Counted from the first letter of the stretch, positions 1 to 10,761 are shown. The stretch: 64,000 bases of DNA from Calothrix sp. PCC 7103 (GCF_000331305.1 NZ_KB217472.1:38425-102424); one strand, 5' to 3'. The notes: generated by a model not told the origin, from the sequence alone. A program made the numbers and translations.

Positions 1-1554
1 ATAATGCAAAAGAAATGGATACAGGCAAAAGTTCAGTACCAAAATATTTTAAATATCGAGCCTAGCAGACAATCAGCAATTGAGAGACTCAAAGAAATTA
101 ATAATTTCGAGGCTGTAAATCGAATTAGAACAAATCTTGGCAATTCTCGCCAATTTTGGAAATTGCCAATTCTTCCAGAATGGATAACACCAACCATGCT
201 ATCAACATTGGCTGTTGCAGGCACTTTTACTTGGGGCGCCCGCCAGCTTTTCACCCTTTGTCCTGCTGGTGAACAGAAACAATATGGTTTAATGTGTGTT
301 AAGGATACAAGCAAGATTAGTCGTGGAGATCGCACTCTATTTTCTAGCATTAACAATACCAGTCGCGATCTAGGTATTCAAGCCTTAGTTACAGGTGAAT
401 ATGAAAAAGCAACTGAATTCTTTAAACAAGCCGTAGCTGCAAAACTTAATGACCCAGAAGTATTAATCTACTATAATAACTCCCTAGCTCGCCAAAAAGG
501 AACACCTTTCACTTTGGCAGCAGTTGTACCAGTCGGTAATGATCCAAGGGTTGCTCAAGAAATGCTACGTGGTGTTGCTCAGGCACAAAAACAGTTTAAT
601 CAAAAAGGTGGCTTAGACGGTCGATTGCTTGAGATTGTAATTGCAAATGATGCAGATAAGCGTGAACAAGCAAAACAAGTAGCTGCTGAATTAATAAAAG
701 ATACATCAGTATTAGGAATAATTGGACACTATTCGAGCGATACGACAAAGGCCGCATTAACCGAATACAGCAAAAAAGAAATACCTGTTATTACTCCTGC
801 TAGCACTAGCATCTTTCTACAAGGCAATACTTTCTTCCGAACCATACCTTCTGATGCAGCGGCTGGGAAAAAATTGGCGGAATATGCCTTTAACACCTTG
901 AAGATTAAATCAGTAGTAATTTTCTCCAATCCTGATAGTTCTTACAGCGACAGTATGAGAGAAGTATTTACTAATCAGTTTGAAAAACTTGGAGGTTCGG
1001 TAGTTCGCAAACCACTAATTAACTTAACTCTTAACAACCTAGATGCACAAAAAGAAGTGGCTGTCAGCGTATTTAGACATAAAGCCGAAGCAGGTGTTTT
1101 GTTTCCAGATGCGCTAAGTATTGATATTGCTCTCAAAATTGCCCAAGCAAATCAAGATTTACTTAAAAGGAGCCAACGAGGACTTAAGCTTCTTGGTGGC
1201 GATACCCTTTACAGCGAACAAACCTTAAGCACTGGTGGAGATGCAGTTAATAACTTGACTTTAGTAGTACCTTGGTTTCGGCAAGCAACACAAGCAACAC
1301 GCTTTGCCAAAAAAGCCAAAGAGCAATGGGGAGGAGATGTTAGTTGGCGTACAGCGACCAGTTACGATGCCACTCAGGCTTTTATTCAAGCTTTTTCGCC
1401 TAATCCTAGTGCGACAACAATTATCGAAAGGTTAAAAAATGTCAATATTTCAGCAGAAAATACCTCCGGAGATTCACTGAAGTTCACTCCTGAAAGGGAA
1501 CGTCAGACCGAACCACTTATTATACGTATAAAAAATGGAAAGTTTGTTAAGTAG
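1..1554 (+). CDS. TPR/TM/periplasmic-binding-like protein, 5' truncated by window
   Basis: The frame is open to the left edge, so the Met at position 4 is probably internal. Counting from it, residues 61-80 form one membrane segment, about 125-165 resemble a TPR unit (GEYEKATEFFKQAV), and about 172-510 resemble a type I periplasmic substrate-binding fold of the branched-chain amino-acid receptor class (LRGVAQAQKQFNQKGGLDGR, FLGGDTLY-like region). The whole product aligns with the C-terminal half of the next gene, so the missing 5' part most likely encodes an ATPase as there. The binding domain is membrane-tethered rather than exported by a lipoprotein signal, which suggests a ligand-sensing rather than a transport role (inference). 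No ABC permease is nearby. Confidence 0.7.
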   Translation: MMQKKWIQAKVQYQNILNIEPSRQSAIERLKEINNFEAVNRIRTNLGNSRQFWKLPILPEWITPTMLSTLAVAGTFTWGARQLFTLCPAGEQKQYGLMCVKDTSKISRGDRTLFSSINNTSRDLGIQALVTGEYEKATEFFKQAVAAKLNDPEVLIYYNNSLARQKGTPFTLAAVVPVGNDPRVAQEMLRGVAQAQKQFNQKGGLDGRLLEIVIANDADKREQAKQVAAELIKDTSVLGIIGHYSSDTTKAALTEYSKKEIPVITPASTSIFLQGNTFFRTIPSDAAAGKKLAEYAFNTLKIKSVVIFSNPDSSYSDSMREVFTNQFEKLGGSVVRKPLINLTLNNLDAQKEVAVSVFRHKAEAGVLFPDALSIDIALKIAQANQDLLKRSQRGLKLLGGDTLYSEQTLSTGGDAVNNLTLVVPWFRQATQATRFAKKAKEQWGGDVSWRTATSYDATQAFIQAFSPNPSATTIIERLKNVNISAENTSGDSLKFTPERERQTEPLIIRIKNGKFVK

Positions 1555-1702
1555 CAAAAATGTATTAATTATGCAGTATGAAACCCATACCCAGCTTAAA
1601 AACCAATATGTAAATATTTCTGTAGGGTTACTTAGACTACAGCAAAGACAACCTATCTTGTGTAAAATAAAACATATATCATAGTAGAGTATCATTAATA
1701 CT

Positions 1703-4657
1703 ATGGCACACTCAGTACCTCGTAGAAATCCTTATATAATCGGTCGTCCCATTGATGAAGCAAGTTTGCTGTTTGGACGACAGAATTTATTTTGCTTTCT
1801 TGAGGACAAGTTGAGGTTTGGTGAAAAAGTTATATTGTTGCATGGTCAACGGCGTATTGGGAAGTCATCTATAATTCGCAATATACCTAAATTTGTTCAT
1901 CTAGATAGTTTTGTTTTTATTGCTTTTGACTTAGCAGACTACAATCAAGAAAAACTGAGTAAAATATTAGTAGATTTAGCTAGGGAAGTTGTAGAACGCT
2001 TGAATTTAGAAGCAGAAAATATCAAGCTACCTAATATAAAAGATTTAGAACAAGAACCGTATATTTTTTATAGTCAATTTTTAACTGTAGTTTATGATAA
2101 ATTATGTGATAAAAATATAGCTTTTGTTTTCGATGAGTTTGACGCTCTCAATAATTCTCCAAGCAAAGTATTTGAAGAATTATTTACATATTTGCATTCG
2201 CTTATTGATGTAGAATCTAGGTTATTTGCAATTATATTTGTAGGTAGGCAAACTGCTGACATGCCAAATCTGCTTGATATTTTTAAAGGCGCCCCTACAA
2301 AAGAAATAAAATTATTAGAAGAAGAAAGTGCAAGACAGTTAATCACGAAACCTGCTGGGGAATTTTTAGAATACGAACCAGACGCAGTTCAAGCAATTAT
2401 AGAATTATCGGCAGGTCATCCTTATTTTATACAGAATATATGTTTTGCTATTTTTAGTAGAGCCAGAGAAGTTCAAAAATGGCATGTTAATAGTGTAGAT
2501 GTCGATAAAAGTGTTAGTAAAGCAATTGAAAATGCAGAAGCGGGACTAGCTTGGTTTTGGGATGGACTTTCAATTCCAGAAAAAGTTGTATTTTCTGCGG
2601 TAGCTGAAGCTCAAAAAATAGCAATTGATAAAGCACTTAAAACTTCAAATAATCCATTAAAGTTACTCCAAGAATATGGAGTTGTTATTACAGATTCTCT
2701 TGAAGATGCATTTCGGAAGCTAGTTTACTCTGATTTTTTAAACGAAGCGGGGAATAAAGTAAAAATCGAACTAGTTCGTCGTTGGTTACTGCAACGTCAT
2801 CCACTGCGTCAAGAAATTAGGGAATTAGAAAAAATTGATCAAGAAACTACAAATCGTAATTTTCAAGACAAATATAATTTTCATGCTCCAAGTCAAACTA
2901 GTTTAAATTATTATCAGCAATCTTTGGAAAATAATCCCAATCATTTTGGTGATGTTTTACAACTAGCTGAAGGATATTTGCAACAAGAATACTATGATGA
3001 AGCTTTAGAACTTTACAATCGAGCTTATCAGGTTGACTCGGTACGTAATAAAGAAGGTTTATTGCAAGCACTCGAAAAATACGCAAATAAGTCTAAGCAG
3101 CTACAACAATTAGAGAAAGCCAAACAGCTATTCGATGCAGTTTTAGCGATTGAACCTTTTAGATTCTCAGCACGAGAAAAGAAGTCAGAAATTGAAGCAG
3201 CTTTAGAACAGCAATATTTAGAATGGGGTAGAGTCAGTCAAAAAAATTACTTTTCACCGGGTTTGTTGAAAATACCCAAGAATTTAACTATAGCTGGATT
3301 GACTATAATTACTGTCTTAGCAGGAATCAGTATTAGTCGCTTATCGGCGCCTTGTTCGGCAAGTGAAAAGAAAGTTTTAGGAATTTTGTGTACCGCAGAC
3401 CCTAGTATTAATATTAGTAGCGGCGAACGTACATTATTCCCCATTACAAGAAACTCGAATCGCGACTTAGGAATTAAAAAATTTACACAACAAGAATATA
3501 CTAATGCATCTCGATTATTTCAACAAGCCGTAAAAGCAGAACCGAGCGACCCAGAGGTATTAATTTATTATAATAACTCGCTTGCGCGCGAAAAAGGAGA
3601 ATCTTTTTCTTTAACAGTAGTTGTACCAGTTGATAATAATCAAAACTTGGCTAAAGAAATTTTGCGTGGTGTAGCACAGGCACAAAATCAGTTTAATTAT
3701 AAAGGTGGCTTGGACGGACGATTGTTGCAAATAGTTATTGCAAACGATACTGGTGACTCGGAACAAGCCAAACAGGTAGCTGCAGAGTTAACTCTAGATA
3801 AATCAATATTAGGAGTAATTGGAAATTATACTAGTGATACAAGGAAAGCAGCTTTAACCCAATACGAACAAGCCAGTTTAGCTGTAATCTCTCCTACTAG
3901 TAGCAGCGATTCTTTGCTTGGTAATAATTTATTTAGAGCAGTCTCTTCCGATGTTGTAACAGCAGAATTGCTAGCAGAATATGCTAGAAGTTTGGGTTTA
4001 GACAAAGTTGCAATTGTTGCAAACTCTGAAAATCAAGATAGCAAAAGCCTGAGCAAAAGTTACACCTACAATTTTCAAGCTCTTGGGGGGCAAGTTGTAC
4101 GTGAGATTGACTTAGCTGCACCCCAACTAGATATCGAAGGAGAAGCTGCCAGTGTATTGAAAGACCAAGCACAAGGGATTGTAATGTTTCCAGACGCTTC
4201 GCACGCTTCGGTTGCACTTAATATTGTTGGTGCAATTACAAAACTGGCGCCTAACTCTAACAACCCAAACAAAAAAAAATTCCAGTTCTTAGGTGGCGAT
4301 ACTTTATATAGTAGTCAAACTTTAGCAGCAAGCGAAAAAAATATTGATGGCTTAGTAATAGCTGTACCGTGGTATAAAGAGGCAGCACAAGCAAAGAACT
4401 TTTCTCAAGCAGCAACACAGCTATGGGGAGGAAATGTCAGTTGGCGTAGCGCTACTAGCTTTGATGCGACACAAGCTTTAATTAAAGTATTATCACCTAA
4501 CCCTTCTCGCGTTTCAATTCTAGAAGGACTTAGAAAAGTAAAGCTGTTACCAAGTGAAACCTCCGGATATCCACTCGAATTTACTAACCAAGGAGAACGT
4601 TCAAGCAAACCTATCCTGCTCAAGGTTGAAAGAGGTAAATTTCAACAAATTAAATAA
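1703..4657 (+). CDS. AAA ATPase-TPR-TM-periplasmic-binding fusion protein
   Basis: This 984-residue protein has a STAND/archaeal-type ATPase domain at the N-terminus with Walker A GQRRIGKSS (residues 48-56) and Walker B VFDEFD (142-147). TPR-like repeats follow (about 400-500), then a single hydrophobic segment (about 527-546), a further TPR-like unit, and a periplasmic-binding-protein-like domain (about 634-975). The layout suggests a signalling ATPase with a ligand sensor on the other side of the membrane; ligand and output are unknown. It is a tandem paralogue of the truncated gene upstream, separated by 148 bp. NCBI-style names for such proteins are 'ABC transporter substrate-binding protein', but no permease or transporter ATPase is present, so transport is unlikely. 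Confidence 0.75.
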   Translation: MAHSVPRRNPYIIGRPIDEASLLFGRQNLFCFLEDKLRFGEKVILLHGQRRIGKSSIIRNIPKFVHLDSFVFIAFDLADYNQEKLSKILVDLAREVVERLNLEAENIKLPNIKDLEQEPYIFYSQFLTVVYDKLCDKNIAFVFDEFDALNNSPSKVFEELFTYLHSLIDVESRLFAIIFVGRQTADMPNLLDIFKGAPTKEIKLLEEESARQLITKPAGEFLEYEPDAVQAIIELSAGHPYFIQNICFAIFSRAREVQKWHVNSVDVDKSVSKAIENAEAGLAWFWDGLSIPEKVVFSAVAEAQKIAIDKALKTSNNPLKLLQEYGVVITDSLEDAFRKLVYSDFLNEAGNKVKIELVRRWLLQRHPLRQEIRELEKIDQETTNRNFQDKYNFHAPSQTSLNYYQQSLENNPNHFGDVLQLAEGYLQQEYYDEALELYNRAYQVDSVRNKEGLLQALEKYANKSKQLQQLEKAKQLFDAVLAIEPFRFSAREKKSEIEAALEQQYLEWGRVSQKNYFSPGLLKIPKNLTIAGLTIITVLAGISISRLSAPCSASEKKVLGILCTADPSINISSGERTLFPITRNSNRDLGIKKFTQQEYTNASRLFQQAVKAEPSDPEVLIYYNNSLAREKGESFSLTVVVPVDNNQNLAKEILRGVAQAQNQFNYKGGLDGRLLQIVIANDTGDSEQAKQVAAELTLDKSILGVIGNYTSDTRKAALTQYEQASLAVISPTSSSDSLLGNNLFRAVSSDVVTAELLAEYARSLGLDKVAIVANSENQDSKSLSKSYTYNFQALGGQVVREIDLAAPQLDIEGEAASVLKDQAQGIVMFPDASHASVALNIVGAITKLAPNSNNPNKKKFQFLGGDTLYSSQTLAASEKNIDGLVIAVPWYKEAAQAKNFSQAATQLWGGNVSWRSATSFDATQALIKVLSPNPSRVSILEGLRKVKLLPSETSGYPLEFTNQGERSSKPILLKVERGKFQQIK

Positions 4658-4858
4658 AAAACTTCACCTTTATCAACTAATCAGTGGCATTATTATCTGT
4701 ACGGAAGATACAAATTTTGAACGATTAGCTGTCCGAATTCATGAGGCAATTTCTACGGAAGAAGACTTGACGGGTAATACTTGTTCGTGTAGTCCGTCCT
4801 TCTATATAAAAGACCAAGGCGCCTTTTCGCGAGTGGCGCCACCTTGTCCACAATATTT

Positions 4859-4878
4859 TTCCAATAACGTTATTGGAA
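4859..4878. repeat. 20-bp palindrome, copy 1 (candidate parS)
   Basis: Perfect palindrome TTCCAATAACGTTATTGGAA between two convergent genes. It is identical to copies at 11647, 14263, 14968 and 26347, and one base different from 10161. The family is restricted to the first 26.4 kb and centred on parAB, so it is a candidate ParB-binding site (inference). Confidence 0.7.
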
Positions 4879-4890
4879 GTTTCCTTTGTT

Positions 4891-4925
4891 GTGTGTAAAG
4901 ACGCTTGTAGGAGCGTTTTTACACA
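4891..4925. terminator. hairpin between convergent genes
   Basis: Two 15-base arms, GTGTGTAAAGACGCT and AGCGTTTTTACACAC, pair with one mismatch around a 5-6 base loop and lie between the ends of the ATPase gene (+) and the RTX esterase gene (-). The position and AT-rich arms fit a bidirectional terminator; there is no long U tract. Confidence 0.5.
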
Positions 4926-4939
4926 CAATTGGTGTTCCG

Positions 4940-7900
4940 TTATATCAGCACAAAATCAGACGCGGTAATCGAATTAGAGTTGACCGAAGCTAAAAATGCT
5001 AGGGGTTGATTATTAATAGTGTTGATAACTGTGCCATTATTTTGAGCAGAAATCGATAACGACCCGAATGTTAATCCACCACTCAAACCAATTAAATCTA
5101 GACCAGACTGGAAGTCGATGATATTGTTTTTACCTTCGGTCGATAAAACAAATATATCCTTACCAAGTCCACCTGTGAGTATATTATCTCCACTACCACC
5201 TGTGAGGATATCGTCTCCAGCATCACCAACTAGTTGGTCGTTACCTTGACCACCAAAAAGTATATCATCACCATCTCCACCGAATAATTTATCATCGCCA
5301 TCGCCACCATTAAGGGTGTCGTTACCGACTTCACCGAAGATTTGGTCTTGACCGCTTCCACCAAGTAACGAATCATTTCCATCGCCACCAAATAATTTAT
5401 CATCGCCATCACCACCGTCGAGGGTATCCGAACCACCCAAACCGCGTAGAATATCTTGGCTATTGAAAGCTCGGATAGTGTCGTTACCTGGAGTACCAGT
5501 TAAATTATCATCGTTAGGTGTACCGTCGATATTGATTCCTGGTGTAGTTACAGTATCATTATCAACGATTGTTAATACTGCGGTTGTTTGCGTGCCAAGG
5601 ACGGCGCCACCAGTAGGTTTACCAAGTGTCAAGTTAATAGTTTCATCACCTTCAACCAAGGTATCATCAACGATGGGGATTGCAACTGTTTTACTTGTTT
5701 CCAAGGAAGCAAAGTTAACGGTGATGGGTGCGTTGTTGTAGTCGTCAGGAGCGGTTGTAGTACCATTACTAGGAGTTATCGTAATGCCAACGGCGCCATC
5801 GCTACCACCAGTACGACTTATAGTTACAGCTTGAATTGGTGTACCATCTTCATTTACACTGTATGCGGCGCCGCTAAATACAAGTTGACCTGGATTAATA
5901 CCAAGAGTAGTAATTGTAACAGAAGCTTGGTCATCCTCATTCGGGTTGTTATTACCAGGAGTGGAGTCGGGGTCAGCTTCATTTACATCAATGATTTCTG
6001 CTGTATTAGTAATAACCCCAGCGCTAACAACATTAGCAGTAATCCTCAAACTACGGCTTAAGTTATCTCTAATATTACCAACATCCCATACTCCTGTGCG
6101 GCTATCATATATACCTTGTGCTGCAAGCGCAGAAACAAAACTCAATCCAGAAGGTAACAAGTCGCTGACTTTGATACCGCTAGCAATACCTGGCCCTTTG
6201 TTAGTCAGGTTAAGGTTAAAGGTAATGCGGTCACCTACATTAGGATTGATTGTACTAACAGTTTTGGTTAATTCTAAATCAGCGCTTGCTGGTGTAATGG
6301 GGTTGATAATTGTTGTGCTGATAAGCGAGTTATTAGCTGTGTTATAATCATCCTCCAAAGCTCTAACTGTGCTAGTACCAAGAAGATTACCTGCAACAAT
6401 TGATTTGAATGTCAGATTAACTGTTGCACTATCACCACTCGCAATATTTCCTAAGTTAGCAGTAAGTCTTTCACCAAACAATCTTACAGATGTGGCGCCA
6501 GTACTTCTAACAAAATTGACACCTGAAGGTAAATTTTCTGTTAGAACTACAGAAGTAGCATCATCAAGACCATTATTGGCAACTGTTAGAGTGTATGTGT
6601 ATTCTTCCCCAAGATTTACCACTGCTTGATTAGCAGTTCTTTTAAGCAGTAGATCAATTCCACTTGTCTCAACTGTATTATTAGATAAATCTACGTCTAA
6701 CTCTGTAGCTGTAACAGTAGCAATGCTTCTCAAACCCCCAGTTACTGTGCGTTTGACAACAATATTGGCACTAGTACTAGCATTATTAGTTAAATCACCT
6801 AAGTCAAAGGTAACAGTACGGTTCGCAGGATTATAAGAACCACCAGCAGCTGAGACAAAATCAACCCCTAATGGAAGACTATTAACTAAAAGAACTCCAG
6901 TTGCATCGTTCGGTCCAATATTGCTGACTTCAAAGGTGTAAGTTACGTTTTCTCCTATAACACCAGAGTCTAAAAGTTCTATTTGACGCAAAGACAAGTT
7001 TGCTTGATTTGGTTCAGCAATACTAATTGCATCTGAAGCTATACGCAAAAAATCAGAACCTTGAGCTTGAATCGCTACATTATATCCACCACCAGCAAGC
7101 GATTCTGTTTTACTACCATAAATCCCATCACCAGCTAGACCATCACCATTTTGACCATCATCTAACAGTGTCAAGACTTTTTGATAACCGTTTATCCCCA
7201 AAACATTTGCCAGGACAGTTGCGTTTGTGACTGGAGAACCTGCATTTGTTAAAATAGCATTAATTTGCGATTGATTATTACCATCTGGGTTTCCAACATT
7301 AATATTTAATTCGAGTGGATTTCCAGCTATGACAGCTGCAACTGGAACATTACCCGTGGTTCCACCCTGTTGCTCTAAACGAAGTTTGTAAGTTCCGATG
7401 TTTGGTGTTTGGATATTGAAGAAACGCAAGAATTGTGCCGACTCTGGAGTTCCGGCGCTCGTAGTACTAACAACAGTGCCATCTGGAGCTAATAAGGTCG
7501 CACTAACAGAGTCAGGTGCTATGTAATTTAAAAACAAATCGCTACCTTCTGGAACAGGAATATCAATTTCCGTAGTTCCGTTTGCAGACAATTCGGGAGC
7601 AGCACTAAAGAAAATTTGAGGTAATGGTAATATTTGTGAGTTAGCAACAGCAGTTGAATTTACATCATCGAGAGCAGGAACAGCAATAGTATCAAAATTG
7701 GTATTGAATGCAGCTTGACGTAGACGAGGAGCAGTATTACCTAATTCAGAAGAGTCCAACGCCAGACGTGGTAATACGAAACTACTAAAATCAGCCTGTG
7801 AACCAGGCATGGCTGTGTGCAACCTAAAAATTCGCGTTTCTGCATCAGCAATTGGGAAAGTTCCATAGCCATTGATAGCGCTTTCCACTGGAACAACAAT

Positions 7901-9736
7901 ATCACCACTAGCAAAATCAAACGAATCAAGTAAAGTACCAATAAAACCAAGACGGCTGAATATGGGAATTGATATTCCGACAGGAGTGGGAATTAAACTA
8001 CCAGCGAGGATAGAAAAGGGAATACTTTTACGATTTGTTACCCTTTGGTTAAAGTTGTTGGTAATATAGGCAACGGTTAGTTCCTGCACAGCTGGAATAA
8101 ATGCTGGTATATTTCCAGTTGGTAGACCAATTGATCCAATAAGACCTACAGATACAGGTAATGATGCGAATGGAGCTCCACCATTAGGAGTACCTAACAT
8201 CAGTAATTTATTCACAACCGATTTGCCATCTTGTGAGCGTGGCATTAGGCTGTTAATATACTGTCGGGATATAAGACCACCCATTGAGTGACCAACAACG
8301 TCTACATATTCAGCGTTTAAATTTTTTCTAACACCATCTACATACAGACTCATCTGTTGGGCATTTTGAAAAATTGTGTTTACTTGTTGTTGAAAAAGTC
8401 CACTTAAAAATCCAGTACCTGTATCCATAACACCAGGAGCTTTGCCATCTCCAACAGCAAAAGCTTTCCAATCTGGATGTACGGAACGAACAAAACCATC
8501 GTATGAACCCCAAGTTGAAGCACTACTCCAAAGTCCATGTGCTAATACAAGAGGTTTAGGAATAACTTTAAGGTCCTCGGTTTCAGAGTCTAATTCTTTA
8601 CTGTCAGTGATATCTTCAACAATAACTTTTACTTTTCTGTTAGATAATGGGGTATTACCGCTATCCCAAGCATAGCCATTTGTATCCCATTCAAATTCCA
8701 GTTCTTGATTTCCATTTGCAGAAATAGTTACTGTTTGTGAACGAGAAATCTCTCTATCTTCATTGGTTTCAATAATTTTGACTTTTACTGTTGTATCTGT
8801 GTCTCCAGTATTCTCAATGATTGGTTTAATTCGTACCTTATTACCATCAACAGTTTCACTAGTTTCAATCCATTGACCAGATGAGACTTTTTTATGCTCT
8901 AACTTGACTTCTTTAATCTCAACTTTGGAATCCAATGTTTCAACAGTATAATTCCAAGCAGTACCTTGATTATTAGTAGCAACAATTACTTCTAATTCAT
9001 CAGAATTGCCTTTAGGAATTTTGACATTTCCACTTCTACTACCACCAACGAATCCGGTCTCTAGAATATTTTTACCTTCGTAGCGAATAATAAAATTATC
9101 TGGAATGGAAAAATGCTGGTAAGAGAACTTAGCGACTCCTCCATTTTTCGATTCCAATTTAACCGTTTGTTGACTGCCTTCAAAACCACCGCTATCAGAA
9201 ACTGTTGCTTGTTCAATTTGAATTACTTGTCCATCTAATGTAATTGTGGCAGTATCATCTTGTTGTTGAATGCCAGCAATTTCTTCTTTTGCTATATTTT
9301 GACCGCGTGCAAGAGCAGCAAAAATGGCGCCTTCATCTCCTGGTGAATCATTTGTATTAATTTGCGAGTCAACAAAATGTCCTATTTCCTGTAACAAAGC
9401 ATTAATGAGAACCCTTGGATTTTGGCTATTTTGAACAAGATATTCTTGTGCAATGTAAATTGTGTTCGTATCTTGAGAGAAAGCAGCATTTGCTTTATTA
9501 ATGTCTGCATTTGAACGAACTTCAATTATTGGTAGTTTTTGAAAATCTCCGCTCAACCATTGCTTCCGAATTAGTTCAGCTTCCTCTAAATTAAATCCGC
9601 TACCAAAAGCTTGAGACAATATAGTTGAAAAATCTTCGCTCGTAGCAAATTCTTGAAGAATCTGCTCAATGAAAAATTCGACATTTTTCAGTATTTCAGT
9701 ATTTCCAGAACTAGATGTTTTGAAACTGATATTCAT
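4940..9736 (-). CDS. RTX-type secreted esterase/lipase with DUF11 and Calx-beta domains
   Basis: The 1598-residue protein starts with a cyanobacterial N-terminal module that carries an EIGHFVD motif and GDEGAIFAALARG. An alpha/beta-hydrolase domain follows, with an oxyanion-type strand PLVLAHGLWSS (about 393) and nucleophile elbow GHSMGG (about 482-487). Then come three DUF11-type beta domains (roughly 905-1010, 1025-1130, 1150-1260), a Calx-beta domain (about 1275-1395) and glycine-aspartate RTX calcium-binding nonapeptides (about 1405-1525, GGDGDDKLFGGDGDD type). There is no N-terminal signal peptide; RTX proteins are normally exported by type I secretion with a C-terminal signal. No type I secretion genes are in the window, so export would depend on genes elsewhere. 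Likely substrate is an extracellular ester or lipid; specificity cannot be read. Confidence 0.85.
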   Translation of the reverse strand: MNISFKTSSSGNTEILKNVEFFIEQILQEFATSEDFSTILSQAFGSGFNLEEAELIRKQWLSGDFQKLPIIEVRSNADINKANAAFSQDTNTIYIAQEYLVQNSQNPRVLINALLQEIGHFVDSQINTNDSPGDEGAIFAALARGQNIAKEEIAGIQQQDDTATITLDGQVIQIEQATVSDSGGFEGSQQTVKLESKNGGVAKFSYQHFSIPDNFIIRYEGKNILETGFVGGSRSGNVKIPKGNSDELEVIVATNNQGTAWNYTVETLDSKVEIKEVKLEHKKVSSGQWIETSETVDGNKVRIKPIIENTGDTDTTVKVKIIETNEDREISRSQTVTISANGNQELEFEWDTNGYAWDSGNTPLSNRKVKVIVEDITDSKELDSETEDLKVIPKPLVLAHGLWSSASTWGSYDGFVRSVHPDWKAFAVGDGKAPGVMDTGTGFLSGLFQQQVNTIFQNAQQMSLYVDGVRKNLNAEYVDVVGHSMGGLISRQYINSLMPRSQDGKSVVNKLLMLGTPNGGAPFASLPVSVGLIGSIGLPTGNIPAFIPAVQELTVAYITNNFNQRVTNRKSIPFSILAGSLIPTPVGISIPIFSRLGFIGTLLDSFDFASGDIVVPVESAINGYGTFPIADAETRIFRLHTAMPGSQADFSSFVLPRLALDSSELGNTAPRLRQAAFNTNFDTIAVPALDDVNSTAVANSQILPLPQIFFSAAPELSANGTTEIDIPVPEGSDLFLNYIAPDSVSATLLAPDGTVVSTTSAGTPESAQFLRFFNIQTPNIGTYKLRLEQQGGTTGNVPVAAVIAGNPLELNINVGNPDGNNQSQINAILTNAGSPVTNATVLANVLGINGYQKVLTLLDDGQNGDGLAGDGIYGSKTESLAGGGYNVAIQAQGSDFLRIASDAISIAEPNQANLSLRQIELLDSGVIGENVTYTFEVSNIGPNDATGVLLVNSLPLGVDFVSAAGGSYNPANRTVTFDLGDLTNNASTSANIVVKRTVTGGLRSIATVTATELDVDLSNNTVETSGIDLLLKRTANQAVVNLGEEYTYTLTVANNGLDDATSVVLTENLPSGVNFVRSTGATSVRLFGERLTANLGNIASGDSATVNLTFKSIVAGNLLGTSTVRALEDDYNTANNSLISTTIINPITPASADLELTKTVSTINPNVGDRITFNLNLTNKGPGIASGIKVSDLLPSGLSFVSALAAQGIYDSRTGVWDVGNIRDNLSRSLRITANVVSAGVITNTAEIIDVNEADPDSTPGNNNPNEDDQASVTITTLGINPGQLVFSGAAYSVNEDGTPIQAVTISRTGGSDGAVGITITPSNGTTTAPDDYNNAPITVNFASLETSKTVAIPIVDDTLVEGDETINLTLGKPTGGAVLGTQTTAVLTIVDNDTVTTPGINIDGTPNDDNLTGTPGNDTIRAFNSQDILRGLGGSDTLDGGDGDDKLFGGDGNDSLLGGSGQDQIFGEVGNDTLNGGDGDDKLFGGDGDDILFGGQGNDQLVGDAGDDILTGGSGDNILTGGLGKDIFVLSTEGKNNIIDFQSGLDLIGLSGGLTFGSLSISAQNNGTVINTINNQPLAFLASVNSNSITASDFVLI

Positions 9737-10308
9737 TATTTGTAGTTCCTTTATAGTGTTTTATGCTTAAAGCGGTTGCCGAACCAGATTAAATTCAAAG
9801 CTTTGATACGGGAATCACTGGTATGCGTGAAAATTATTATTAGTATTAGAGTAACAGATACAAATAAGTGTTATTACGTATAAAAATTATTTTATTGAAT
9901 CTTTAATAAAATGCTCAAAAGCATGAAGAGCAATTAATATGAACTGTAATCATGAATATTTGCTTAACACAAGAGCAGTTTATTTGGCAAGCATTTTAAG
10001 TATAAAAAGTATATAGAATATATAAAGAAGAGAAGTAGGAAGTTGTGATTATAAAGTATAATCAAGTACATTTAAATTGGCTGTTATCTATTATAAGTGG
10101 CGCCAACAGTCCATAAAATCACCTTCACAGTAACGTATAGGGATGAGTCCGCAAAAATTCTTCCAATAATGTTATTGGAAGAATTGGTGGCATCGGAGTG
10201 TTCGTGTTATTCGGTACAGTCTCGCCAATTATTACTCAATTTGAAAAACTCTGCATAAACCAACTTGAAAAATCGACACTTTATTGCGCTTCAGCAGATA
10301 AAATAACT
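9737..10308. other. intergenic region, no gene seen
   Basis: About 570 bp of AT-rich DNA upstream of the esterase gene. It holds palindrome copy 2 (10161-10180) and one GGCGCC; no convincing coding frame or RNA gene was found. A short forward frame at 10198 has no recognisable product. Confidence 0.6.
10161..10180. repeat. 20-bp palindrome, copy 2 (variant)
   Basis: TTCCAATAATGTTATTGGAA: same family as the perfect palindromes but with TG instead of CG at the centre. It is flanked by ATTC and GAAT, which extend the inverted repeat by four bases each side. Confidence 0.65.
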
Positions 10309-10539
10309 TCATACATCGGTACGCACACTTCTCCAATTAATAACCCGACCTGCGGCTATGTCTTTTTTGGCACGCTCAAAAGATTCAAGGAACCCTGGTA
10401 TATCAAGTAACTCTTGGGTTGCGTCTTGACTCTCCTTATCTGCGAGATATTCTATAAATTCAGCTACGAGGTCAAGCCGTTCAGATGATAATCGATCCAA
10501 ATTTTGGTTAATTTTCTGGCGAATTTCAGTACTTGTCAT
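10309..10539 (-). CDS. antitoxin-like small protein
   Basis: A 76-residue protein. The N-terminal helical part (IRQKINQNLDRLSSERLDLV, then AEFIEYL) resembles the N-terminus of small cyanobacterial VapB/DUF2281-like antitoxins. No toxin gene follows in the 300 bp downstream, so it is either an orphan antitoxin or a stand-alone protein. The C-terminus ends with an INWRSVRTDV tail. Confidence 0.5.
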   Translation of the reverse strand: MTSTEIRQKINQNLDRLSSERLDLVAEFIEYLADKESQDATQELLDIPGFLESFERAKKDIAAGRVINWRSVRTDV

Positions 10540-10761
10540 AATTTTTACATTATACAGCTATTTATATTTTGCGCGTCATGTTACGCTTCATTTTACCAAA
10601 GCTGATTTAAAACGCTATATAAAGTAATAATAGCTCTTAATCACACTATATAGCACGCTCTCCAATGTAGCGCATGATTTAAACGAAGAATATAGGCGCC
10701 TTTACTTATAAGATAAACGATGCTTGGTGCCAACCTACCGGAGTTAAAGTTATATCTTCAG

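Noticed and set aside
5150..5520. Repetitive GGTGATGG-type DNA as a CRISPR or minisatellite
   Set aside because: The period follows the nine-residue RTX motif of the esterase on the minus strand.
10198..10410. 70-codon plus-strand frame
   Set aside because: It overlaps the antitoxin-like gene on the other strand and has no recognisable product.
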